Shown here: positions 22,213 through 34,388 of the stretch, piece after piece
How the letters are laid out: every line of letters begins with the position of its first letter
Numbering within the stretch: position 1 is the stretch's first letter
Assembly (NCBI GenBank): GCA_034769895.1
Contig: JAWRYS010001512.1
Coordinates: forward strand, 1-64,000
Direction: 5' to 3'
Source of the DNA: Magicicada septendecula
Taxonomy: Eukaryota; Arthropoda; Insecta; Hemiptera; Cicadidae
Length of the DNA: 64,000 nt
Position numbers and translations under genes: made by a program
Notes under the pieces: generated by a model
What the model was told of the DNA's origin: nothing
The model's database searches: none
The model's input: only the letters and a program-made list of their open reading frames with translations

Positions 22213-23360
22213 TTAGTTTGCTTGCACTCTACCATTTCCTTTTTCGTGATAATACTTTATCTGCGAAATATGTGTTCTTCGTACATATTTTTGAGTAGTG
22301 GGTTCGTACAGGGCTACTGTTACTGGAGTCAAGTATTTGCACATTTGGTAAGGACCACACCATCGGTATGATAGCTTGGAGGTGGTCTTATCGATTGCAC
22401 TACTTGTCGGGTGTGTTCTATACATTACTAAGTCACTGATTTGGTACTTTACTACATTGTTATTATTAATCCGCTCGTGATATTTTCACGATTTCTTTAA
22501 GTTTGCTCTTAAATTAGCGCGAGCTTCATTCCAGATTCTCTTTATATTCTTATCCCTAATTCCGTGGGGTAGTAACTCATGTATTTTCCACTTAGTGGAT
22601 AATGGGTGGTTAGGTTTGTATTTATACAATAATTCAAATGGTGTAGATTTATGTCCTTCATGACAGGCTGAATTGAAGGCGAATTGTATCCAGGATAGGT
22701 TCTGGTCCCAAGACGTATGGTCGTTTGCATGATAGGCTATTAAAGCAGATTTTAGGTTTCGCAAATACCTTTCAGCTATATTACCTTGCGGACGATACTC
22801 AGTAGTGGTAATGTGGTTTATCCCTAATTTGAAACACATGTTCTTAAATTCCTTTGACTTAAACTGGGGTCCGTTATCTGACACTAGATGTACGGGTGTA
22901 CTGAAATCTTCAAATAATCTATCCTGCAATATCTTTACAGTGGTCGAAGCTAACGCTCGCCGCATGGGATACGTCCAGACAAATTTGGTGAATGAATCGA
23001 CACAAATGAGTAGCATGGTATTTCCTGATTTAGAACGAGGGTAGGGTCCTGAAAAGTCCAAATAAATTTTAGAGAACGGGGTAGTAGGAATTTCTGAGAT
23101 TACTTGACTTATTTGGCTGTTTCTCGCTGGCTTGTTGAGTGCACACAACTTACACCTTTTTACGAAACTAGCTATCTCACTGTTCATATTTTCCCAATGA
23201 TATTCTTTACGAATTCGATGTATTGTTTTATTTATTCCCATATGTGCTCCAATGGTGGAAGAATGGTAGTATTCCATCAGCGTAGGTTTAATAATATCAG
23301 GGGCAATTATTCATAAATATTTTCCGTTTGCTATTCTATAACATAATACTCTCTTACTCA
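22213..23360 (-). pseudogene. Element B integrase region (fossil)
   Basis: The minus strand contains an HHCC-type zinc-binding start (HHSSTIGAHMGINKT, then CKLCALNKPA). The DDE core follows (IYLDFSGPYP, LVSDNGPQFKSKEF, then the region around WDQNLSWIQFAFNS). A C-terminal SH3-like segment (KLSYRWCGPYQ, RRTHISQIKYYH) lies at 22213-22425. The order is that of Ty3/gypsy integrases. Element C separates it from RNase H at 36256. It is a broken copy. Confidence 0.88.
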
Positions 23361-23364
23361 ATAT

Positions 23365-25364
23365 TGTAACGTCTTGCGTCTTACCGAGTGTTCTTTAGTT
23401 ACAGGTTTATAGTTAATTCAGCCCCAAAGTTGGGTTCGCCATTCTGTAACGTCTCTCGTCTTACCAACGTCGAGTATCGTTTATTAATTAATTATTGTTT
23501 GCTAATGTTCAAAGCGGTTAAATTTTTATGTTTACCAAAATTACTGAAATCGAGTGTGTGTGATTTGGGAGACATCACTGAAGTTGTTTAGTCATAGTTA
23601 GGAGAGAGAGGAGGACCAAGGATATTATCCCCGGAGTATACAATTACTTATTTTAAAATATTCGCCGTTCGTAAGACCAGCTGATTTTGACGTCTGCCTC
23701 CAAATTTTAGGTTAAGCAAACACCAATTGTCGGTGATACTTTCCGGCGGTTCGTCCTCTTCTTGGCTTCCTGAAACCCTGTAACAACTACCCTCTACAAG
23801 AAATAATACACATTTTATTACTTATAACAAGATACTCAGTGTATTTATTTATTGAATACTCTAATTTTCTCTTCTCCCAGTACAAAAAATATTATAATCG
23901 ATTTTTTCTGTCAACACCACATTGGTTCGATCTAATTAAGTAAACATGGAATTATAACAAATTATTTTTTATATTTGATTAAACATTAAACAATAAAGAA
24001 TTCATTTATTAATTTCCCCAGGGTTAAGGGTAAGTTCTTTGTGTTATGAGACGGTCAGAAATGATTAATAATATACTACGCTTTAGAAGAAAAAAAATAA
24101 ATTTCTTTTTTTTGTTTTTTCGTAGTATGTAGTTTCGGGTTTTTCCGCTAGAGTACAGATTATGTCTTTGTTATAAACATGAAATCAGTTACTAAATATT
24201 GGAACTGCACAAAGATTCGTGATGAGGATTTCTTGGTTAACAATTATTAATAAAGTTTATTTTACCTCTTTTCTCGAAGTATTTACTTGGATGGTGCTGT
24301 TTCTAGTGTTGGAGTTATAGTTGTTTTGTAATTTCGTTAAATTTTCATAAGATACAATCTCACCAAAATCTCGAAGTGCCGTCCAACTAGGCCTGATCTG
24401 GTAGCTGGGTTATTTCAAATTTTCATCGAATAAAGGACGTTAAAGTTGATACTTGAAGGAGTTCTACATAAGGTGGATACTACTCGTTAATTTTTTTATT
24501 AAATTTAGCACTGTTTCCAAAAGTTTTATAAGGTTTTTTAAATTTTTGATGGCATTACACTTTTTCCAAACGAACGGTTTTCAATCGTTTTAACAATTAA
24601 TTTCATATGTTGTTAGGTGGTTACTGTTAGTAACCAATAATTTTTATATCATTTTTTATTGGTGCATCTATATACTTTTGATTATATAGGCTGTTTTTAA
24701 TTATTATAAATTTATTTCTTATTTATATAAAAATAATCCTTTTTAACTTTGGTTTATTATCCAATTTGATTTATATAAGGTTTTTCCTTTTATTTCCTCT
24801 TAACTTTAGATATAGGTCTTTAATATTTTTATTTCCTTTAATTGTATTTATTTATTATTTATTAATTTCTTATAGTATCCTTACACTAAACTATTTTCTT
24901 CTACCATTTTACTCATACAGTATTATTTTATTTTTTATTATTATTTTATATTTAATCCTTTTATATTTAACCATTTTATTTTTAACCCTGGGTTATCTTA
25001 TATTCAAACATAATTATTCTATTAAATATAAAATTAGACCTAGGTACAAAATCTTTGTGGCCTACACAATACAAATTATACAATATTCAACAAAACACAT
25101 AATTGGTCAGTAGCATATAGTCTACTATTATAATCAATTGTTTCTACATCTACAGCATAAGTCTGTGAGATGCTCCTTTTAAAATCACTTATTTTCTCAC
25201 TGGGTACACTATAACTCACTTTGTACTCTTTATATCACTTATTTATAGTTTATAATGTTTTGTCATACAAGGTAATCTAGAGCTAGGTATATTATACCCA
25301 TTTCTGACCTTTTTAGTGGGGTGATTATGTTATCATTTTTGGGACTGGGTTATGTAACGTTACA
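23365..25364 (-). repeat. Element C left (3') LTR
   Basis: 2000 bp; matches 34389-36251 through almost all its length, with a few length differences. The AT-rich open frame at 24766-25113 occurs in both LTRs and is not considered a gene. Confidence 0.92.
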
Positions 25365-26109
25365 TAAAGCCCCCCCACTAGAACAAATTTATTTTCGTTT
25401 TACTTGTTTCAAAATAAATTGTTGACTTCTTCAAACTTCATAATATTCCTGTTTTATATCTTCATAATATCTTCCTTCATTTCAGACTGGTTATATACCT
25501 GTTATTCGGTTAAATGGTAATTGCTGTTTTCCTACTCAACTCTCTCTCTCTTGGAGGCAAATTCATCAATGATTTATATTCTCTGGGTAGTGGTACTTCC
25601 ACATTTTACTTGATAAGGACTGGTCACACTAATCATAAAAAACTTGTTTTAACACTTATTTTCTTATTTACTTCTATAAATTCGCTTTCTCAATTAAGCT
25701 TCTGTCTGCTATCTTCCTTCTATTTTCTTCATCTATACTTCTGGAATCTAATATCACTCTTTTCAGCTATTTTATAATTATTATCCCTTAAATATTCAAT
25801 TTCCCTAACATTTTTCCCTATCCTGTGCAGTGGTTCAGTTCGGGTGGCCACTTTTGGGTCCATAACTCCGCTGTCCATCCTTACACCTTCTGAGACCAGG
25901 GGAACATCATCCCTGCTCAGGAAAATTATTGCCGGAACATTTCTACGGTCAATTCGTTATAACAAAAAGATTACAAGTAGTCGATTTGCGACTATTACTA
26001 AACACTTTTGGGATTCTTCATACTGTTGCTGTTTGCATTTAATTATATATTTCCTTTTCTTCATGATTCCTTCTTCTTTTCCATTAACTAATAGCATATA
26101 ACATTATTG

Positions 26110-27284
26110 TGTAACGTGTCAAAATTGGGTAATTTTATTTCTTGCATTTATGGGGTATTTGTATTTTTATTTATTTCATTTTTTGGAGTTTTGTAAAAAT
26201 ATTGTGCAAGTTAATTCCATTGTAACGGACCACGTGTTGACCGAACAGTTTGAGAACAAAGGCAAGACGCAGTATTCCGTTGCGAAACCAGGCAAAGAAT
26301 TGGTACCACCCTCGATTTCTCAGAACTGTGCGTGAATGTGACGGTGCACGCACGCGCGACCCAGGTATGCGCGCTGGAGTGACGCTCCTTTCAGAAAACT
26401 CAAAATGGCCTAGAGCGGAATTGTTGCAGTCTCCTTTACCCTGAGGCAGGAAACGTAGCTAAGGACCGCCTCCTGTTCGTGACGTCAGTCTAGCAGTGCC
26501 AAATATCATCGGCACTCACTACCAAAATAACCACTATGTATCATGAATAGAGTCGGTAGAATGCATCAATTCAGCTATGAACGACGACGAGATCCGATGG
26601 CAGTGGACCACAGTTTCCTCCCGCTCACCAAGAAAGTTGCGCAGTTGTTCGTCCCAAGAGTAACTGGCCGGTTCACTTAGAAGAGGTAGCTCTTCTCAAA
26701 ATTTAAACATGTGGCAGTAAAAGTGAATTAATCATTATTTAAACCAGTGACAGTGATGGAGAAATAACTACAGAACATCCACATACAAATTTGTTTATTC
26801 AGTTTTTGTTTTTCGGGACGATTACAACTTACCGCGGGGTGGCCACGAGGTCACTGATGAACGCGTTGCCGGCGGGGATTTTATAACATGTATTAGAGTG
26901 ATCAATCAGGATAAAGGGGGGTTGTTTTTAAGAATGTGAGTAGTGAGTGAAAGGCAGGCTGGGCTATCTTATTAAGAATAAGTAGTATTAGTTAAGTATA
27001 TAAAAGTAAAATGTATGAACCAGAGTTGCACAACATTTGATGACATGTAAGTAAATGTATTTGGTAAACAAAAATTTAAATTTGCAATAGTTGATCATTA
27101 AAAAAGCTAATCATTTCTCTTCATAAAGATGTGTAGAGTTAGTTATTTCGATAACCCATGAAACACATGTTTGTATCTAGCGTTCGTACGAAACAATCCT
27201 GGACCCAGACAAACGAAACTTTCAAGGTAGGTGGAAGTGTATTTATGTATTTTTATATATTTAAAAGTGTATTTGAACATAACA
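26110..27284 (+). repeat. Element F left LTR
   Basis: 1175 bp, TGTAACG...ATAACA. The first several hundred bases match the reverse complement of the solo LTR at 42195-43377, which fixes the family's LTR start. Its middle part (26330-26700) is locally GC-rich. Confidence 0.82.
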
Positions 27285-27485
27285 AATGGCTTCCGTAACA
27301 GGGACAGTTTTTATTAATTAAAAAACTACATTAGTAAAGACCGTACCTACAGAAAAGATACAAACATGTTTTTGGGGTTAGCGGAATAAAATAAAAAGTG
27401 CGTTATTCACATGAAATTGGCTATACAATATCTTATATATTGAATATATTGTATGTAAGCACAAGTATCAAGTATAAAAATAAGA

Positions 27486-28852
27486 ATGTCAGATAGCGAA
27501 AATAACGTAAATGACACGACTAGTGTCGAAGTTTTTGACGAGTCAAACATGAGTAGTTTTGAGGTACATGTGACGCCAAGTGCAAGTCAAAATAAAATAG
27601 AAATAAATGTAACAGACCAAAACAATGTAACTGAAGATTCGGGGATTCAAATAACCCCGAAATTAGATAGGGAAAATAAAATTAATAATGAAGAAGTCAG
27701 CTTCACTGACAAAAATGTAGCAGCACAATCTACTCCAACGACGACACGAATTAAACAGTTGTCAATGGAAGATATGTGTAATTTCATGAAAACAATATCT
27801 GATAACTTGAGTAGTTTTAACGCGAAATTTGATGAACAGAAGAGTGATTCTGACGCTAAATTCAATGTATTAACAAATCAGAATAATGAGTTAGATATGA
27901 AATTCAAAGTACAGAATAACAAATTTAACGACTTAAATAATCGTTTTGATGAAATTAAGACCGAAATTAAAAGTGAATTTAATTGTAAATTTGATGTACT
28001 TAAATTTGACATTGATGAGGTAAAAATGAAATGCGAAAATAGTTGTAACGAATAGTTGAAACAAGATATTGAGAGAATAGTAGAGTCAGTGGGAGAACAG
28101 AGTAAAAATAATAATGATAATAAGAAATTAACAAATGATGACAATAATATTGAAAGTGGTAATGTGTTTGAAAGGGTGGTATCAGAGAATAATACATTGG
28201 AAGTAGACAGTGAAATAGTGAGTGAGAGAGAGAGCGTTATATGTAGTAACGAAGTAGTAATTAGTGTTGAAGAATTAGAAAAGGAATGGAAAGAAAGAAT
28301 AGCTGAATGTGTAGGGCAGAGGGTAAATTTTCCCCTTATTTGTGATGAACCAAGGTGTTCAAAAATGTTATTATTGGAGGGCAAGAGACCCTTATTAGTG
28401 AAAGATTTGAGTTGTTTATTTTTGTTGAATAATTTTGTACCCTCTACATGGAGTGAGATAGTTCAGGGGGGTAGTGACAGGTGTTATGATGATGAAAGAT
28501 GTTTTGAGAGAGAGTTGTGTGTTGATAAAGAAATAGAATTATATTAGTTGCAGAGAAATTATAATGAGTTGAAGAGATGTTAAGTGATATGAAATATTTA
28601 CTTGTTAAAATAGAGAGTGAAGATTATTTTGATGATACAGTTTTAAATAATAATAACTTACCTTATGTGGTAATGAATGATAAAATCACTGACTGGACAA
28701 TGAATATAATTACTGACGGAGACTGGACGAAATTAACTGATAGCGACAAGTTGTATGAAATAATAAATGGTATGATGAAGAACTTAGAAATAAGGGTTTA
28801 TGAAAATAATCATAATAAACTCAAGGTAAACAAAAATGTTTATTTGAAATAA
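27486..28852 (+). pseudogene. Element F Gag-like ORF region (fossil of the A/E-type protein)
   Basis: The first part (27486-28055, 189 aa) has an acidic head, an AQSTP motif and a coiled coil (FDEQKSDSDAKFNVLTNQNN). Later parts show CYDDERCFERELC and a C-terminal stretch with NLPYVV, ITDGDWTK and KLYEI, recognisably the A/E C-terminal domain. It is broken. The A and E versions give the intact form of the domain. Confidence 0.75.
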
Positions 28853-29070
28853 TTGTGTTAAATAAAAATGATAATTAAAAAATTTTAAATAATTGAACGA
28901 TGAAATATGATAATTATTAATAATGAATTTGAAAATTTTAAGTAATCCAATTGTAGAAAGTTATGGAGGAGTTAAATGATTAATGATGGATGAAAGTTTC
29001 ATATGATGATGTTGTACATTTAATTTCGTATTTAATTATTAAGTTTAGTGTTACAAAAGGTATTTTACTT

Positions 29071-29540
29071 GTGATTCCCCAACTTTTCGGGCGGTCACGG
29101 CCTCACCGAACCCTGACCGTGGAATTGGTTTAGCTTTAACAGCTATGGTTGGGGCTCATTGCGTCACGTTCTGCCTTAACTGGCCATAGCTGTTATCGTT
29201 GTCAAGGTGAACTTTGAAATTGATGGGGGGTGAAATTAAGGGGAATCACCAAACTAGGGAACAGCGGCTACCACTCTGTCCGCATGGGGGCAGCAAAGCC
29301 AGGTGGTAGACCCGTTTAAGGGCGTTTAATTATAGACAAGAATATGCTGATATTCATAACGTTAAAATGTAACTGCCGAAACAAAGACACGGAGAGGTCA
29401 AATTACTCCAAAATATGCAGTCTTTGTGGAAGCGAAAAGGCGCCACAGTCTTACACAACTTGCAATAGAGTGTGTGGATGGGAGGTGACTCAGGTGAGTC
29501 ACGAATTTAAATTTGATAACATAAAGATTGCTAACTAAAA
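29071..29540 (+). other. GC-rich block with nested inverted repeats and a Cys-rich frame
   Basis: Complementary pairs are nested: GTGATTCCCC (29071-29080) with GGGGAATCAC (29240-29249); inside it CGGTCA (29092-29097) with TGACCG (29114-29119) and AACAGCTATGG (29139-29149) with CCATAGCTGTT (29184-29194). A further hairpin CTACCAC/GTGGTAG (29268-29274 and 29303-29309) follows. A 64-codon frame (29344-29538) contains CSLCGSEK, then CNRVCGWE, reminiscent of a cysteine-rich zinc-binding tail such as that of some transposases. The block is absent from element A and is probably a separate insertion or a structured RNA. Confidence 0.4.
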
Positions 29541-29661
29541 TTTTGATCCAATAAAAATGCTGGTGTTCTGTTTAAATAACTATACGCTCATACATTCACT
29601 ATAAGGTGTTCATTGTATAAATTTTTAAAGGTAATATTGTATTGCAGTAGGTTAGATATAA

Positions 29662-29841
29662 TATTTCTTTTATGAATTTGCTAACTGCTATAATTTTTTT
29701 ATTGTTTGACTAAGCTTTTCGTCATTACTGACATCTTCAGGTCTTATCAGGTTGTTTAAGACCTGAAGATGTCAGTAATGACGAAAAGCTTAGTCAAACA
29801 ATAAAAAAATTATAGCAGTTAGCAAATTCATAAAAGAAATA
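29662..29841. repeat. Fold-back repeat 3: near-perfect 85-bp palindrome
   Basis: Arms 29662-29746 and 29757-29841 are essentially exact complements around a 10-bp loop. Each arm carries CTGAAGA, a GTCA/TGAC stem with GTAA loop, and GAAA, in hammerhead order (plus strand 29763-29795, minus strand 29716-29740). Such perfect pairing implies a recent inverted duplication or insertion into element F. Confidence 0.93.
29763..29795 (+). ncRNA. Hammerhead-ribozyme-like core in fold-back 3
   Basis: CTGAAGA (29763-29769), stem II GTCA-GTAA-TGAC, GAAA (29783-29786), then GTC at 29793-29795. All core elements are present in order with a good stem II. Stem I pairing was not verified. In a full palindromic transcript the long hairpin would compete with ribozyme folding. 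Confidence 0.5.
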
Positions 29842-31889
29842 GTAAGGATGGCTGCTAATTTAAACAATACGAAGAGTTAGATATAATAGTTGATATAAAG
29901 TATATGTTTTATAGAATTTGTGTATATGCAACTAAGTAAATGATTAAAACGACTGGCAGGCAGTTAACATAAATTATCAGAATCAGAAAAAGGGGAAACA
30001 AGGAGGTGAGAAGTAAGGATAAAGAAATATATATATATTTCATGTAATTTGCTAAATTTTGAGATGTGTTTTCATTGTGTTAGGAATGTCAGCTGATCAG
30101 CAATAAAACGTCACTGGTATATTGGTCGTAAATGTTCCAGGTAATTAATGTTTAATGTAATGTTTCAATGTATTACAGATGCTATTTAGAGAAATGAGAA
30201 AAGTAATTTGACAAAGTGAGAAATAAAGTAATAATTTGTGAAAGCTAATAAAAGATAGTTTTTGGGTGATGAATATTTTGTGGGACATATAGATCTGTCC
30301 AAGTTGAAGTCAAAGTTAAAGAAATGGTAGAGATGAAAATAATGTAATGTTGTTTTGAGTTAATGTGTGTTATAGAGTTTTAAGAAGTATTGATATTGAC
30401 ACAGTAGTTGTGGAGGATATATGTAGAGTTTTGAGTGATATATTGTTGTTTATAATTGATGTTGTTATTTTGTTGTATTTGAAGTGAGGAAATAAGATTG
30501 AGATTTTTGGGGATGGTAATTTTGTAATAGGGGGTAGTGTAATGTAGGAGTCCGCAACAACAGAAAAGTTGGGACGGGAAGGGACCGATTTAGTGGGAAG
30601 GGGTCGCCTCAGGTAGAATCCAGGGACCAGATAATGGGAAATGAGCTTTTGGGGGGGGGGGAAACACGTATCCTAAGTACAAAGGGTTAGAGAGTATTTT
30701 TTTTATATATCGAGAGAAGGTGGCGATTTGAGTTTATTAGTAAGTTGAGGTTTAGAGAGTGTTTTGATAGATATTTTGATAGAGATGGGTGTCATGTGAG
30801 TTACAGTTGTTAGAGATTAGAGTCAGAGGGAGAAAGACTATATATGTATAAATGTCAAGTAGTAAAGTAAATTGTTATAAATAATTAAAGCACCCCAAGT
30901 GATGTAGAATGAGAATAATAAAGAAAGAGATTTATAACAAGAATATAAAATTTTTTATTGAAACCAGTGACAATGTTTGACAGAATTTGTAAATGTAAAG
31001 ATGTCAAGTTTATTTTGAATAATTTAAACGTCAATTTGATTATTGTTTATAATGACTTACTTCTTCCTACAGGCGTCCAGCTTCAACTGTAGCCGATAGC
31101 CCGATGTCCATGGTAGATCATAGAAGCGATAGCCCAGTACTTCTTATTGCTCATGATTTCTTGCCATCCCGACACTTGCATCCTTAAGATATCCCTTGCG
31201 GCAGTTGTTTATAATGATGTTTTGTTAGTTTTAAATGTTTTGTTTTATTATGTTTTACGTTTTAAGAGAGAATGTTACAGATGTTAAATGTATTTTCAGA
31301 TAGAACTTGTACATAACGTATGTGGGTCAAGGTTGTGGACTTGACCTAGTTTTGATCAGCTGATGAGGCCATATACTAAGCATGTTTGATATGGAAGTCA
31401 ATTCAACTTTGGTTTTTGATCAATTTAAACAAATTTTAAATAATTTTTATATGTAAAGGAAACCTTTTAATAAATTTAAAATTGTTTCTTTGAATTTTAA
31501 AATTTTTGGAAAATATTTTTTTTGAAAAAAAAATTTTGATTTTGCGCCTGCCAGCTAATGAATATTTTTAAGCTCTGATTATTTTATTGTTTGTGTATTA
31601 ACCATGTTTATCATTATTGAATTATTTTGTATTGAATTGTATTGTTAGACTCTAGGTAATCCATGTTAGGTTAAGAATGTTCTTAATTGTAAGAAATGTT
31701 TAAATTGATTTATTTAAAAAAAAAAAAAAAAACCAATGAAGAGAATAATTTAAAATATATACAGAATGTATGAATTGATTTTACATGAAAACAACCAATG
31801 GGTTGTAATTTAAATAAATTTTAAAGAATTTTTCAATTTTATAATATGTAAGGTCAGTATGTAATTTGAGTGTGTGTGAGCCCAGTATC

Positions 31890-32130
31890 TGCCAAAGGCA
31901 GCCCAGCTTGCGTATAAGGGGAAACATATCGGTGGAGGATCTGGCATAATCTAAGCCAGGGATTGAGGAGTTTTGGGGGTAGCATGTTAGAAGGCGAGGT
32001 GAGCTGTGGCACGTGTCTGTTCGATTTTTCGGTGTTGGGATCTCTTACGGAGAAGTCCAGTGATCTCGTTCAGATGCGCCCATGGTTGCTGAGCCAGGGG
32101 GGTCGTGTACCCATGAAGAGTAAGAACAAA
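31890..32130 (+). other. Element F version of the family 3' block
   Basis: Contains GGTGTTGGGATCTC followed by GGAGAAGTCCAGTGATCTCG (32033-32067), matching the blocks in A (19255-19550) and E (48778-49060). Positions 29842-31889 are T/G/A-rich noncoding interior like that of A, with no recognised coding. Confidence 0.65.
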
Positions 32131-32730
32131 GGGGTTGTTGGCACCAGTTCCTCACCGATCCTCTTAGGGATTTTATCATGAACATAACAATTGATAGACA
32201 TTATTTTAAAATCCTTTTGACTTTCCTTCTTGTGACATATTTTCTCCGTATCCTTTCTTCTTATATTATCTTCAATTCCGAGAAATTCTAAATAATTGTT
32301 GTATTAATTATTATCCTCCTTCAGCTTCATTGTAGTCATTAAATTATTAGTTATTCTTCTTATTTTACTTCCTTATTTGAGCACATTACCATCAATTGTT
32401 TTTATTTATTTATTTTTTCTTTTGTTCGTTACCATAAAAATATTATTTTTTCTATCATTCCATTTTAAATCAGTTCTTTATAAATATTATTTAATCATCT
32501 GTTCTCTTTTTCTTGGTGGTTTGTTGTTTGTTAAATCAAATTATATCGTTTCGAAATATTTAAAGTAAGTGGTACTTACATACTTTTTATTAAATCATAT
32601 TGTTCCTGAATAAATATTTAGTAAGTTGTCCTTACATGCTTTTGGAATTTTGGGGTTTTTCTTTACAATGGGTTGCTTGGTCGGTTTTCAAAAATTCAGT
32701 CCCCTTTTTTCTGGTTGGTTATTATTTAGG

Positions 32731-34244
32731 TTAACCATGGTCCATTAACTCAGGTACTCCATTTTCTTGGATTACTGGGGTGTTCGGAATTAATTCTCTC
32801 CTTGATAATCTTCTTACCATCCGGCTCTCCCACTTTTCTGCTATGAAACCTTCATTTAAGTACCGGTCTTCCGTCATTGTTAGTTCCTTTTTAACTAACA
32901 GGTATTGCACCTCCTCTGACATAACATATTCACTGATTTTCAATATCATTCCATTCTCTTTGACCTCTGTATTATTTACCCAACTTTTTGCTGGTATATT
33001 TCGTATTAAAGATATAGCTGATGTTGTCAGATACACTTCGATCGTGGATATATTTAAGTGATATTTAAATTTATTTAAGTTCTTCTTTATTATTTTATGG
33101 TGGTTTACCTTGGCCATTTTTATAAAGTTTTTTCTATAATTCATACTTTTACTTAACTCCCTTCGCTCATTAATGGGGATGTTAAATGCACTAATTAATC
33201 CACCCTTCCTCATCTCCAATTCTTCTTTCGTATTCAATATTTTCTTTCCACCTATTTTTCTTATTTTCTTGATATTCTCTTCCATGGTTTGAATATCCTT
33301 TTTGTTGTGGTTATTTTTATTTTCAGAGAATATTACATCTTGGTATTCTCTAATTTCTATTTCCTTCCTGCTTTCTTCTGTATTCGGATTTACTTTAATA
33401 CCTTCTGAAATGCTGCCTAATGTTTTATTCATATTCTTGAGACATTCATCCATTCTTTTCATTAATTTTTCATGGTGTCTCTTTGAGTTTTCCTCCTGTT
33501 TCTTAAAATTTTCATTCATTTTCTTGAAACCACTGTCCATTGTTTCCTCTAGTTTTCTAAAACTTTCATCCATCTGTCTGAAATGTTCAACCATAAAATC
33601 CATTATGTCCTGACGGGTCACTTTCTTTGGTTGTTCTGGCATTTTCTTCTGTTGCTCCACTTTGACTATTTCTATTTCTTGTTGCATATTTGATTGTTCT
33701 AAGTTTTGATGATTTGCCATTCCTTTAAATTCTTCTATTTGATTATGCTCCTTCCTCCAGTTACACATCTCTTCTCTGGATAGTTCAACATCACCCTTAT
33801 CCGTTCCCTTAATTCTGTGTTTTCCGTTTGTATTGGGTTTTCCGGTCGTCTTATTAATCGTCTCCATTGTTCATATTCTTCCTGAGTATACTGCTCTGTC
33901 ACCTGTGCGTATACTCCTGTTCTTTCGTTTTTCACTTGTGCTTCATTATTGTCCCATCTTTCCCAATCTTCTTCAGTCATTCTTTCCACATTGTTATCGC
34001 CTTTTTCGTGGGTTGTTCCTATAGTCTCTTCTTTATTACACCTGGCATCCAACTCCCACATTTCATCATAAATGTCTCTCAAAGTCATTTTGTCGTTTGG
34101 TGTTCCCATTGCATTCGCACGACTCATCTGTGCTCTTTCATGATCCGTGGTCTTCGTTTTTATGTATCCCATCTCCTTGCTGAATTTTTTAAATAGCACC
34201 GTAATCCATTCCGCATAACTTAATCGTCTCTCTTTTTCGGACAT
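32731..34244 (-). pseudogene. Element C Gag-like coding region (fossil)
   Basis: Two overlapping open stretches on the minus strand (33735-34244 and 32731-33867) follow the primer-binding site at the usual distance. The first starts MSEKERRLSYAEWITVLFKK. The second has a long coiled coil (FRKLEETMDSGFKKMNENFK and onward) and ends PVIQENGVPELMDHG. No zinc knuckle, protease or RT is seen. The sequence is unlike the A/E/F and B Gags. It is called Gag-like by position and coiled coil only; the copy is broken. Confidence 0.6.
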
Positions 34245-34388
34245 TTTTGTTTCCTGTGGTAACGTAGCTCTTTATTGCATTTCTTGTTTTCTCATAGCTG
34301 CCGACGATAATTAGGTTTTTTTGTTATATTATTTTGTTAAATATCTCAAAATTCTTTTCTAATTACAGCCCCACGTTGGGCGCCATTT

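Larger units (their letters stand above)
26110..32189 (+). mobile_element. Element F: third member of the A/E family, broken
   Basis: Both ends carry ATTG (26106-26109 and 32190-32193), and both borders show family termini (TGTAACGTGTC on the left; GAACATAACA on the right). The left LTR is 26110-27284, followed by a primer-binding-like TGGCTTCCGTAACAGGGACA at 27287. The A/E-type ORF region is 27486-28852 and the family's 3' block is near 31890-32130. A fold-back repeat (29662-29841) and a GC-rich block (29071-29540) lie inside. It is a fossil with several breaks and is inserted in element C, so it is younger than C's insertion. Confidence 0.8.

Noticed and set aside
24766-25113. 115-aa Leu/Ile/Tyr-rich frame (also 35703-36050), looking like a membrane protein
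   Set aside because: It comes from T-rich LTR sequence of element C and has no known motif; composition alone explains the hydrophobicity.
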